Positions 52,133 to 60,131 of a stretch of DNA of 64,000 bases are shown here, one piece after another (positions within the stretch are counted from its first letter, which is position 1; every line of letters begins with the position of its first letter). The notes under the pieces were generated by a model. That model had not been told where the DNA came from and did not search any database. It worked only from the letters and a program-made list of their open reading frames with translations. Location: the NCBI RefSeq assembly GCF_000720135.1, contig NZ_JOIU01000032.1:21689-85688 (forward strand), in the 5' to 3' direction. The stretch is from Streptomyces sp. NRRL S-1022. Its GTDB lineage: Bacteria; Actinomycetota; Actinomycetes; Streptomycetales; Streptomycetaceae. Position numbers and translations under genes: made by a program.

Positions 52133-52599
52133 GGGTCGCTTCTCCGTTCGGTGGCAGGATGCGAGAGGCGGTGGCAGCCGTCGCCGCGTCACCTCCGCGC
52201 ACGCTATCGACAACCGCCGCGCGTCCCCCGCGTGAGAAAGTGCACACCGCACCTATCGCGTGGGTGCGAGGGCCGGGTGAGCGTGTCGGGCAGGCGGCGG
52301 GCAGCGCGTACCAGGCGCCGTGCGGGTCCGCGCCGATCGCGTGCTCCGGCCGACGCCGGTCCCGGGTGCCGCGACTCCACCCCGTTCGCCCGCTTCCTGT
52401 GCGTCACCGTTCCTGTAGCGTCTGCTCCCGTCGGAGCAGGCGCTACGGGGGGCGGGAAGCCGGGCGGACGCAGCAGGAGGAGCACCTTGACGATCAGGCC
52501 GCAGACGCCCGCGACCGCTTCGACCGGCGCCGCGCCGACCGCCTCGCCGTCGTGGCCCCGGGCCACCCCCGCGGCTCCTCGTGAACGGACCCCGACCCC
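52133..52599. other. Leader/intergenic region before cobK
   Basis: 467 bases between the divergent peptide gene and cobK. It holds the hairpin at 52415-52446 and then a strong AGGAGGAG followed 5 bases later by TTG at 52488, which opens a 41-codon frame (MTIRPQTPATASTGAAPTAS) that ends past the cobK start. Another frame there has very high G/C at third positions (DDQAADARDRFDRRRADRLA), hinting at a coding remnant. I see no cobalamin-riboswitch core sequence. Confidence 0.4.
52415..52446 (+). promoter_or_regulatory. Strong hairpin in the cobK leader
   Basis: GTAGCGTCTGCTCC and GGAGCAGGCGCTAC pair over 14 positions (one T-G wobble) around a 4-base loop, followed by a G tract and GGGAAGCCGG. 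With no plus-strand gene ending upstream it is more likely an attenuator or regulatory leader than a terminator. Confidence 0.4.
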
Positions 52600-53343
52600 A
52601 TGCACGTACTGATCCTCGGCGGCACCGGGGAGGCCCGCCGCCTCGCCGAACTGCTCGACGGGGCACCCGGGTTGAGGCTGACCAGTTCTCTGGCCGGACG
52701 GGTCGCAGGTCCCCGGGCGCTTCCCGGCGGGACGCGTGTCGGAGGCTTCGGCGGGGCGGCGGGGCTGACGGCGTGGCTGCGCGAGCACACGGTCGGCGCG
52801 GTCGTCGACGCCACCCACCCCTTCGCCGGGACGATCAGCTTCCACGCGGCACGGGCCGCTGCGGACGCCCGTGTTCCGCTGCTCGCCCTGCGCCGGCCCG
52901 GCTGGGTCCCCGTCCCGGGCGACCAGTGGTACGAGACGGACTCGCTGGAGGGGGCCGCGCGGGTACTGCCCGCACTCGGCCGGCGCGTGTTCCTCACCAC
53001 CGGGCGCATGGGCCTGGCCGCCTTCGCGGACCTGGACGCCCTGTGGTTCCTCGTCCGGTCCGTGGACGCCCCCGAGCCTCCACAGCCGGTCCGCACGGAG
53101 GTGCTGCTGGACCGCGGCCCCTTCACCCTCGACGGGGAACGCGAACTGCTGCGGCGCCACCGCATCGACGTCGTCGTCACGAAGGACAGCGGCGGAGCGG
53201 CCACCGCGCCGAAACTGACGGCCGCCCGGGAGGCCGGGCTGCCCGTCGTCGTGGTGCGCAGGCCACCGGCTCCCGAGGGCGTGCCCGTCGTACCCGACCC
53301 GGAGAGCGCGGCCCGCTGGGTCCGCGAACGCCTCAGCCCCTGA
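52600..53343 (+). CDS. cobK: Precorrin-6A reductase CobK
   Basis: A 247-residue NADPH-dependent reductase of the aerobic cobalamin pathway (precorrin-6A to precorrin-6B). Diagnostic segments are VLILGGTGEARRLAELLD, AVVDATHPFAGTISFHA, LTTGRMGLAAFAD and IDVVVTKDSGGAATAPKL. ATG 52600 gives the standard N-terminus. It is convergent with cobH with only 21 bases between, so these two pathway genes are not co-transcribed. Confidence 0.93.
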   Translation: MHVLILGGTGEARRLAELLDGAPGLRLTSSLAGRVAGPRALPGGTRVGGFGGAAGLTAWLREHTVGAVVDATHPFAGTISFHAARAAADARVPLLALRRPGWVPVPGDQWYETDSLEGAARVLPALGRRVFLTTGRMGLAAFADLDALWFLVRSVDAPEPPQPVRTEVLLDRGPFTLDGERELLRRHRIDVVVTKDSGGAATAPKLTAAREAGLPVVVVRRPPAPEGVPVVPDPESAARWVRERLSP

Positions 53344-53364
53344 GCGGTACCGCCGCCCGTCCCG

Positions 53365-53997
53365 TCACTCCTCCTCGCTGGCGATCGCGTTGACCGCGGC
53401 GGCGGCGATGGCGCTGCCGCCGCGACGGCCGCGGACCACCAGGTGCTCCAGCCCCGAGGTGTGCGCGGCCAGGGCGTCCTTGGACTCGGCGGCGCCGACG
53501 AACCCGACCGGGACACCGATGACGGCGGCGGGCCGGGGCCCGCCCGCCTCGATCATCTCCAGCAGGTGGAACAGCGCGGTGGGCGCGTTGCCGATGGCGA
53601 CCACCGCGCCCTCCAGCCGGTCCCGCCACAGCTCCACCGCCGCGGCGCTGCGCGTGGTGCCCAGCCGCGCGGCCAGCTCCGCGACGGCCGGGTCGGACAG
53701 CGTGCAGAGCACGTCGTTGCCGGCCGGCAGCCGCCTGCGGGTCACCCCGCTGGCCACCATCTGCACGTCGCAGAGGACCGGCGCCCCGGCGCGCAGGGCC
53801 GCGCGGGCGCGGGCCACCACCCCCGGCGTGTAGACCAGGTCCCGGACGAGGTCGACCATCCCGCAGGCGTGGATCATGCGCACCGCGACCTGGCCGACGT
53901 CGGCGGGCAGGCCCGCGAGGTCGGCTTCGGCACGGATGGTGGCGAACGACTGGCGGTAGATGGCCGCGCCGTCCTTCTCGTAGACGTGGGTGGTCAC
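53365..53997 (-). CDS. cobH: Precorrin-8X methylmutase CobH
   Basis: A 210-residue enzyme that moves the C-11 methyl to C-12 in corrin ring synthesis. Features are [35 protein letters not shown] with the catalytic His, [14 protein letters not shown] and [20 protein letters not shown] 53997 (GAGAAGAG upstream) starts 6 residues before the conserved YEKDG and is preferred over ATG 54036, which has no SD. Confidence 0.93.
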   Translation of the reverse strand: MTTHVYEKDGAAIYRQSFATIRAEADLAGLPADVGQVAVRMIHACGMVDLVRDLVYTPGVVARARAALRAGAPVLCDVQMVASGVTRRRLPAGNDVLCTLSDPAVAELAARLGTTRSAAAVELWRDRLEGAVVAIGNAPTALFHLLEMIEAGGPRPAAVIGVPVGFVGAAESKDALAAHTSGLEHLVVRGRRGGSAIAAAAVNAIASEEE

Positions 53998-54127
53998 GGT
54001 GCTCTTCTCGCTGTTCTGGGTCGTCGTGCGGCGCATGAGGTGATCGCCGGCGGCACGGCGGTGAGCATACCCACCGGCCCGCCGGACGCGGTGCCGAGGA
54101 ACCCCGGGGGCCGCCGGCGTGCGGTGG

Positions 54128-55495
54128 TCACCTGCGCCACGGACCGGTCACCTCGAACGTCGTGCCGGGCGTGTAGCAGTTGACGAACATCGTCCGGCCG
54201 TCGGGGGAGAAGGTGACCCCGGCGAACTCGCCCCACTCGGGCTGCTCCGGCGTCCCGATGTCCTGCCGGCCCCGGGCCAACGCGTACACCTCGCCCGCGC
54301 GGGTCACGCCGAACACGTGCTGGGCGCCGTTGCCGTCCTCGCACACCATCAGGCCGCCGCTGGGCGCGAGGCAGATGTTGTCGGGGGACTCGCCGGGCAG
54401 CTGGACGTCGGTGTCCGGGCCGAACACGACGACGAGGGTCAGCCGGCGGCGCGCCGGGTCGTAGCGCCAGATCTGGCCGTAGTGGTCGGCCGCGGAGCCG
54501 TCCGCGCTGCGGGCGAACGACGACACGAAGTACACGTGGCCGCCGCCCCAGTAGCAGCCCTCCAGCTTCTGCGCGTGGGTGATGCCGCCGGGGCCGTAGT
54601 CCTGGAGCCGGGTCGGGGTGGAGGCGGCCAGCGGATCGGGTACGTCCACCCACTCGATGCCGTCGAAGTGCGCTCCGGTCTCCTGGACGGTGGACAGGTC
54701 CGGTACGCCGGGCACCCGCATGGCCTGGAGCCGGCCGCCCGCGCGGAGCGAACCGACACCGCCCAGCGGCTTGGCGGGCAGGAAGCGGTAGAAGAGACCG
54801 AACGGCTTCAGGAAGGCGTCCTCCGTCTCGTAGACGGTGCCGTTGCGCGGGTCGACCGCGATCGCCTCGTGCTGGAAGCGGCCCATCGCGGTCAGCGGGA
54901 CCGCGCCGGTGCGGTGCGGGTCGGTGGGGTGGACCTCGAAGACGAAGCCGTGGTCCTTGGTGTAGCCGTTGGTGCCCGCCCGGTCCTCGGTCTCCTCGCA
55001 GGTCAGCCAGGTGCCCCAAGGAGTGCGGCCGCCCGCGCAGTTGACGGCCGTCCCCGCGATGGCGACCCGCTCGGACAGCACGCGGTGGTCCGCGTCGAGC
55101 GTCAGGGCCGTACAGCCGCCCTTGCCGGCCGGGTCGTAGGTGAGACCGCTCACGGCCGGTACCGGGATGCGTGCGGTGACCCGGTTCTCGTGGTTGCGGA
55201 CGAGGTGCGTACGGCCCCCTCGCCCGCCGAACGCGGCCATGCCGTCGTGATTCGAGGGGACTTGGCCCTCGCCCGAACGGAGCCGGTCGCCCTCGCGGGA
55301 GAGCACGGTGTAGCGGAAACCTTTCGGCAGGTCGAGGAGCCCGTTCGGGTCGGGGACGAGCGGGCCGTAGCCGGTGTGGCCCAGGTCGTGCGCGGCGGCG
55401 GTGCCCGCGAAGAGCTCGGACAGGGCCCCGGTGAAGGCGATGCCCGCTCCCAGGGCACTTGCGTTGGCCAGGACCTGACGGCGTGTTGCAGACAT
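54128..55495 (-). CDS. Tat-exported PhoX/DUF839-family phosphatase
   Basis: A 455-residue protein of the PhoX family, a Ca2+/Fe3+ propeller phosphatase, exported by Tat ([20 protein letters not shown]). Family segments are [51 protein letters not shown] and [20 protein letters not shown], with the Glu-rich metal-binding loops. ATG 55495 has GGAAGG 8 bases upstream. The next gene is a divergent response regulator. Phosphate control is likely for the family, but no PHO box was identified. Confidence 0.88.
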   Translation of the reverse strand: MSATRRQVLANASALGAGIAFTGALSELFAGTAAAHDLGHTGYGPLVPDPNGLLDLPKGFRYTVLSREGDRLRSGEGQVPSNHDGMAAFGGRGGRTHLVRNHENRVTARIPVPAVSGLTYDPAGKGGCTALTLDADHRVLSERVAIAGTAVNCAGGRTPWGTWLTCEETEDRAGTNGYTKDHGFVFEVHPTDPHRTGAVPLTAMGRFQHEAIAVDPRNGTVYETEDAFLKPFGLFYRFLPAKPLGGVGSLRAGGRLQAMRVPGVPDLSTVQETGAHFDGIEWVDVPDPLAASTPTRLQDYGPGGITHAQKLEGCYWGGGHVYFVSSFARSADGSAADHYGQIWRYDPARRRLTLVVVFGPDTDVQLPGESPDNICLAPSGGLMVCEDGNGAQHVFGVTRAGEVYALARGRQDIGTPEQPEWGEFAGVTFSPDGRTMFVNCYTPGTTFEVTGPWRR

Positions 55496-55683
55496 GCGGC
55501 AGCAACCTTCCTGCTGGCGGACAGGAACTGTGACCTCGCCGTGTCTATCACCTGGTGCGGGCCGCGGGAACCACGCGCGCAACCGTGTCACCCGGTGCGG
55601 AGGAGGGCCGATCGGCCCTGGTCCGCGGACCCGGGGTGGAGCAGGATCGTGGGACGGGACCCAACACGCCACAAGGAGCGACG

Positions 55684-56376
55684 ATGGTGCAGCGCGAGCA
55701 GGCCGGACCCGGCCGGCCGGTCCGGGTCTTCCTCCTCGACGACCACGAGGTGGTACGGCGCGGGGTGCGCGACCTGCTGGACGACGAGCCGGACATCACC
55801 GTGGCCGGCGAGGCGGCCACCGTCGAACAGGCGCTGGTGCGCGTCCCCGCCCTGCGTCCCGACGTCGCGGTGCTGGACGTCCGGCTGCCGGACGGCGACG
55901 GCGTGACCGCCTGCCGGGAACTGCGCTCGCACCTGCCCGGGCTGGCCTGTCTGATGCTGACCTCGTTCGACGACGAGGAGGCCCTGCTCGACTCGATCAT
56001 GGCGGGCGCCTCCGGGTACGTCCTCAAGCAGATCCAGGGCGCGGACCTGGTCTCGGCCGTGCGCACGGTGGCCCGCGGGCAGTCCCTGCTGGATCCGAGC
56101 GCCACCGCCCGGCTCATGGCCGGGCTGCGCGCCGGCCGGCAGCGGGAGACCGAGCCGGGCGTCCTGCCCGGCCTGACCGAGCGGGAACGGCAGATCCTGG
56201 ACCTCATCGGCGAGGGTCTGACCAACCGGCAGATCGGCGCGCGGCTGTACCTGGCCGAGAAGACGGTGAAGAACCACATCTCCCGGTTGCTCGCCAAGCT
56301 CGGTGTCGAACGCCGCGTCCAGGCCGCCGTCATCGCCACCCGTGCGCGGGACCGGCAGCGCGCCGACGGCCACTGA
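55684..56376 (+). CDS. NarL/DevR-type response regulator
   Basis: A 230-residue two-component regulator. Receiver: acidic pair Asp19-Asp20, phospho-acceptor Asp65 (AVLDVRLPD), conserved Lys in SGYVLKQ. Output: LuxR-type helix-turn-helix at about 163-220 ([20 protein letters not shown]). AAGGAG is 7 bases before the ATG at 55684. With the GAF kinase at 57109 and the stress protein at 59037 it resembles the mycobacterial DevR/DosR hypoxia set. Confidence 0.9.
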   Translation: MVQREQAGPGRPVRVFLLDDHEVVRRGVRDLLDDEPDITVAGEAATVEQALVRVPALRPDVAVLDVRLPDGDGVTACRELRSHLPGLACLMLTSFDDEEALLDSIMAGASGYVLKQIQGADLVSAVRTVARGQSLLDPSATARLMAGLRAGRQRETEPGVLPGLTERERQILDLIGEGLTNRQIGARLYLAEKTVKNHISRLLAKLGVERRVQAAVIATRARDRQRADGH

Positions 56377-57108
56377 GCGCCCCGGCCTCTCCGCCAGGGT
56401 GCCGGTCAGCCGGCGCCAGGTCCGTCGCCGTCCGCGGGAACACCCCGCCCCCGACCGGCCGCCGGGGCGGCAGGGAGCCCGCACCGCGCCAGGCGTCGCC
56501 GCTCGGCGGTACCCGCCACGAGGACGCCCCGGCCGGGTACGACCGCCCTCCAGCCCGAGCGGGTCACCGCCTCGGACCCGTCCGCCTTGAAGGCGGCCAT
56601 GCCCGTCAGTCCCGGAGGCGGTCATGCCCGTCAGCCCGGAAGGTGGCCATGTCCGTCAGTCCCGGGGGCGGTCATGTCCGTCAGTCCGGAAGGCGGCCAC
56701 GTCCGTCAGGGTCATGCCCGTAACTCCGAAGGAGGTCATGCCCGTCAGCCCGGAAGGTGGCCATGTCCGTCAGTCCCGGGGGCGGTCATGTCCGTCAGTC
56801 CGGAAGGCGGCCACGTCCGTCAGGGTCGGCACCGCCCTGCCGGGCGCGCACGGCACGGCCGGCCGGCGCCCCGCCCGGCAGGCGCAGGCAGGCCCGCCGG
56901 GCGAGCGCGCGGACGTCCCCGATCCGCGGCACCAGGCCATCATCCACGCCTGCACCCCGGCGGGGACAGGGCCGTTCGGCCCTGCCCGAAGGGGTCCGGT
57001 CCGGGGACGCCCGCGTCGTGGTCCCGCGTCGTCCGCCCGCGCCGGGGCCCGCTACGGTGAACCTCGGCGGGGACGGGCGTACGCGGGGACGGGGCTGGAG
57101 GAACGGCG
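56377..57108. other. Long intergenic region between response regulator and kinase, repeat-rich
   Basis: 732 bases without a supported gene. Its centre is the repeat block at 56599-56828. The open frames through the repeats are low-complexity (SPGGGHARQPGRWPCPSVPG) and arise in all frames because the unit is not a codon multiple. GGAGG just before 57109 is the kinase ribosome binding site. Confidence 0.55.
56599..56828. repeat. About ten 24-26 bp degenerate tandem repeats with a 114-bp higher-order duplication
   Basis: Units begin CATGCCCGTCAG or CATGTCCGTCAG and end in GGAAGGCGG or similar; starts at about 56599, 56623, 56649, 56673, 56698, 56713, 56737, 56763, 56787 and 56812. The 93 bp at 56621-56713 recur identically at 56735-56827, period 114 bp. 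It sits between the response-regulator and kinase genes. Confidence 0.9.
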
Positions 57109-58851
57109 GTGGAAGGCTCCGAGGACGTGCGCGAGGGGCGGGCCGTGCGGCTGCCGCAGTTCCGGCTCGACGAGCTGCTGGACGAACTGCAGGCCCGTCT
57201 GGAAGCGGCCCGCGGCACCCAGAACAGGGTGCACAGCCTGCTGGAGGCGGTGCTCTCGGTCGGCCGCGAACTGGACCTGGAGCAGGTGCTGCGCGGCATC
57301 GTGGAGGCCGCGGCGGCCCTGGTCGACGCCGAGTACGCGGCGCTCGGCGTGATCGGCTCGGACGGCGAGCGGCTCTCGGCCTTCGTCACGGCCGGCGTCG
57401 ACGCGGAGCGGATCGCCCGCATCGGCCGCTACCCGGACGGCCGCGGCATCCTCGGCGAACTCATCCGCCACCCGGCGCCGTTACGGCTGGCCAAGCTCTC
57501 CGAGCACGCGGCGTCGTACGGCTTCCCGCCCGGCCATCCGCCGATGAACAGCTTCCTCGGCGTGCCCATCCGGGTGCGCGACCAGGTCTTCGGCAACCTC
57601 TACCTGACCGAGAAGCGGGGCGGGCTGCAGTTCGACGAGGACGACGAGTCGGTGCTGTCCACGCTGGCCGTGGCGGCGGGCGTGGCGATCGACAACGCCC
57701 GCCTGTACGAGGAGTCCAGGCTGCGGGGGCGCTGGCTGGAGGCGAGCGCGGAGATCGGCAGGAGCCTGATGTCCGGCACGGGCCAGCACGAGGTGCTGGG
57801 GCTGATCGCCGAGCGGGCGCGGGACATCACCGGCGCGGCGCTCGCCACGGTGGCCACCCCCGTGCAGGACACCGGCACCCTCGCGGTGGAGCTGGCCATC
57901 GGCCGGGAGGCGGAGGCGCACCGCGGGCTGGTGCTGCCCGTCGAGGGGAGCCTCACCGGACAGGCCTTCGCCCGTGGCGCGCCGGTGAGCAGCCCGGACG
58001 TCTCCTGTGACGACCGGGTCACGGCCGGACCGCCGCGCTTCGCCGGCCTGGGCCCGGCAGTCGCCGTACCGATCGGCCGGCGGGAGCGCGTCCGGGGCGT
58101 GGTCCTGCTGGCGCGGCAGACGGGGGCGAGCGACTTCTCCGCGACCGAGACGGAACTGCTGAAGGGGTTCGCCACGCAGGCCGCCGTCGCCATGGAACTC
58201 GCGCAGCGGCGCCGGGACGCCGAGCAGATCGCCCTGCTGGAGGACCGCGACCGCATCGCCCGCGACCTGCACGACCTCGCCATCCAGCGGCTGTTCGCCA
58301 CCGGCATGACGCTGCAGAGCGCGGGCCGGTTCATCGAGCACCCGCAGGCCGCGGAGCGGGTGCGGCGGGCCGTGGACGACCTCGACGAGACCATCAAGAT
58401 CATCAGGTCGACCATCTTCGGGCTGCGCGCCCCGGACGGCGACCGGGCACCCGGGCTGCGGGCCCGCGCGGTGCGGGTGGCCGGCGAGGCCACGCCGGTG
58501 CTGGGCTTCGCGCCCGGCCTCCGGATGGAGGGCCTGCTCGACACCCATGTGCCGCGGGAGACCGCCGACCATGTCGTGGCCGTCCTGTCCGAGGCCCTCA
58601 CCAACATCGCCCGGCACGCCCGCGCCCGCCGCGCCGCCGTGGTGCTGGAGACCGACGGGACAGAGGTGCGGCTCACCGTCACCGACGACGGTGTCGGTAT
58701 CCCGCCCGAGGGCCGCCGCAGCGGACTGCGCAACCTGGCGGAACGGGCGCGCGGCCTCGGCGGCGGCCTGGAACTGGCCCGGCCCGACGACGGGGGCACC
58801 CGGCTGGTCTGGCACGCGCCGCTGCACGGGACGGCGGCTGCCGAGGACTAG
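57109..58851 (+). CDS. DevS/DosS-like tandem-GAF sensor histidine kinase
   Basis: A 580-residue soluble kinase. GAF-A (about 45-195) has SYGFPPGHPPMNSFLGVPIR, and His143 in HPPM aligns with the DosS heme-ligand His149 as I recall that sequence. GAF-B is about 215-365. The HisKA_3 phosphoacceptor His lies in DRIARDLHDLAIQRLFATGM. The HATPase has SEALTNIARHARA and VTDDGVGIPPEGRRSGLRNL. The GTG start has GGAGG 7 bases upstream. It would phosphorylate the regulator at 55684. Oxygen, NO or redox sensing is inferred. Confidence 0.88.
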   Translation: MEGSEDVREGRAVRLPQFRLDELLDELQARLEAARGTQNRVHSLLEAVLSVGRELDLEQVLRGIVEAAAALVDAEYAALGVIGSDGERLSAFVTAGVDAERIARIGRYPDGRGILGELIRHPAPLRLAKLSEHAASYGFPPGHPPMNSFLGVPIRVRDQVFGNLYLTEKRGGLQFDEDDESVLSTLAVAAGVAIDNARLYEESRLRGRWLEASAEIGRSLMSGTGQHEVLGLIAERARDITGAALATVATPVQDTGTLAVELAIGREAEAHRGLVLPVEGSLTGQAFARGAPVSSPDVSCDDRVTAGPPRFAGLGPAVAVPIGRRERVRGVVLLARQTGASDFSATETELLKGFATQAAVAMELAQRRRDAEQIALLEDRDRIARDLHDLAIQRLFATGMTLQSAGRFIEHPQAAERVRRAVDDLDETIKIIRSTIFGLRAPDGDRAPGLRARAVRVAGEATPVLGFAPGLRMEGLLDTHVPRETADHVVAVLSEALTNIARHARARRAAVVLETDGTEVRLTVTDDGVGIPPEGRRSGLRNLAERARGLGGGLELARPDDGGTRLVWHAPLHGTAAAED

Positions 58852-59036
58852 GCGCCGTACGGCAGCGGGGTCGTCCCCCCGGTGAGGCGCCGTGAGCACG
58901 GGGCCGGCCGTCGACGGCCGCGGCTGCCGGTGATCCTGCCCCAGCGGTCTGTTCGTGCCCGGCGCCGGGGCGTGTCACGGTGGCATCGAGGGCCTGTGCC
59001 GCGGGCACGGCGGCCCGGCGAAAGGCGGTGAGCCCG

Positions 59037-59912
59037 ATGACGGAACTGCCCCTGGTCGTGGGAGTGGACGGATCCGGGTCCAGTCTGACGGCGGTCGACT
59101 GGGCGGCGGACGAGGCGGCCCGCCGGGGCCTGCCGCTGCGGCTGGTGTACGCCTGTGTCTGGGAGCGCTACGAGGGCGCCGCACCGTCGGGCGGCCAGGA
59201 GCCCCTCTCGGAGCAGGCGCTGGCCGAGCAGATCGTCGCCTCGGCGGCGGCCCGGGCCCGGCAGCGGTCCCCGAAGGTGCCGACGGTCACCGATGTCGTC
59301 CCGCAGGAGGCGGTGGCCGCTCTGCTGGGCGAAGGCGACAAGGCGTTCGCCGTGGTGACCGGAGCGCGCGGCCGGGGCGTGGTGAAGGGGCTGCTGCCCG
59401 GCTCGGTCGGCCAGGCCGTGGCCGCCCGCGCCCGCTGCCCGGTCGTCGTCGTCCGCGGGGACCGGGCCGGTCTGGCCGGCACCCACCGGCGCGTCCTGCT
59501 CGGCGCCGGCGATCCGGACACCGCCGGCGACGCCGTGCGCTTCGCCGTCCAGGAGGCCGAGGCACGCGGCTGCGTCCTCGATGCCGTACGGGCCTGGCAC
59601 CGCCCCGCACGTGAGAGCGCCGGCCGTCCGCTGCTCGGCAAGGACTCCGCGCACCGGCACGAGCGGGAGGCGGCCGGGCTGCTGGACACCCTGCTGGGGG
59701 AGGTGACCGGGGACCATCCGCGGGTCCGGGTGGAGCGCACGACGCTGGAGGGCCACGCCCGGAAGGTGCTGGTGGACCGCACGGCCGCCGCCGACCTGGT
59801 CGTCGTCGGCGTCCGCCCGCGGCACGGCCGTCCCGGACACCAGCTCGGCGGGGTGGCGCACGCCCTGCTGCACCACGCCCTGTGCCCCGTGGCGCTCGTG
59901 CCGCAGGGGTGA
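59037..59912 (+). CDS. Tandem universal stress protein (UspA-type)
   Basis: A 291-residue protein with two Usp domains. The first has VVGVDGSGSSLTAVDWAADE and ends VVTGARGRGVVKGLLPGSVG with the ATP-binding GxxG region. The second starts VLLGAGDPDTAGDAVRFAVQ and ends VVVGVRPRHGRPGHQLGGV, with a weaker nucleotide motif. ATG 59037 or GTG 59028 may start it. Such proteins are standard targets of DevR/DosR-type regulators, which fits the neighbouring two-component genes. Confidence 0.88.
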   Translation: MTELPLVVGVDGSGSSLTAVDWAADEAARRGLPLRLVYACVWERYEGAAPSGGQEPLSEQALAEQIVASAAARARQRSPKVPTVTDVVPQEAVAALLGEGDKAFAVVTGARGRGVVKGLLPGSVGQAVAARARCPVVVVRGDRAGLAGTHRRVLLGAGDPDTAGDAVRFAVQEAEARGCVLDAVRAWHRPARESAGRPLLGKDSAHRHEREAAGLLDTLLGEVTGDHPRVRVERTTLEGHARKVLVDRTAAADLVVVGVRPRHGRPGHQLGGVAHALLHHALCPVALVPQG

Positions 59913-59913
59913 C

Positions 59914-60032
59914 CGGTCGACGTGTGCGGCCGGTCGACGCGTACGGCCGGTGGATGCGGGCGGCCGGTGGACGCGTGCGCCCGGTCGATGCGTGCGGCTG
60001 GTCGTCGCGTGCGCCCGGTGGGTCCGGGCGCG
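59914..60032. repeat. Seven degenerate 17-bp tandem repeats
   Basis: Consensus CGGTCGACGCGTGCGGC, starting at 59914, 59931, 59948, 59965, 59982, 59999 and 60016, in the 219-base gap between the stress protein and the XRE/NB-ARC regulator. The first base overlaps the end of the stress-protein region. They may be regulator-binding sites or a slippage product. Confidence 0.85.
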
Positions 60033-60131
60033 GCCCCCGCGGCGGACCGACCGTCCGGGCGCGGCCCCCGCGGGCGGATCGTGATCAACGACCCGCCCGA
60101 GTATTAGAATGTTCAATCACAGGGGGAGGGG

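Noticed and set aside
52250..52599. Cobalamin riboswitch before cobK
   Set aside because: GGGAAGCCGG near the hairpin looked suggestive, but the conserved GCCACTG-type core and B12-box sequence are absent.
56599..56828. CRISPR array
   Set aside because: The repeats are directly tandem with no unique spacers, and no cas genes are present.
56599..56828. DosR/DevR box array
   Set aside because: The units contain AGTCCCG but not the palindromic GGGACT...AGTCCC consensus, so the name is not justified; kept only as a repeat.
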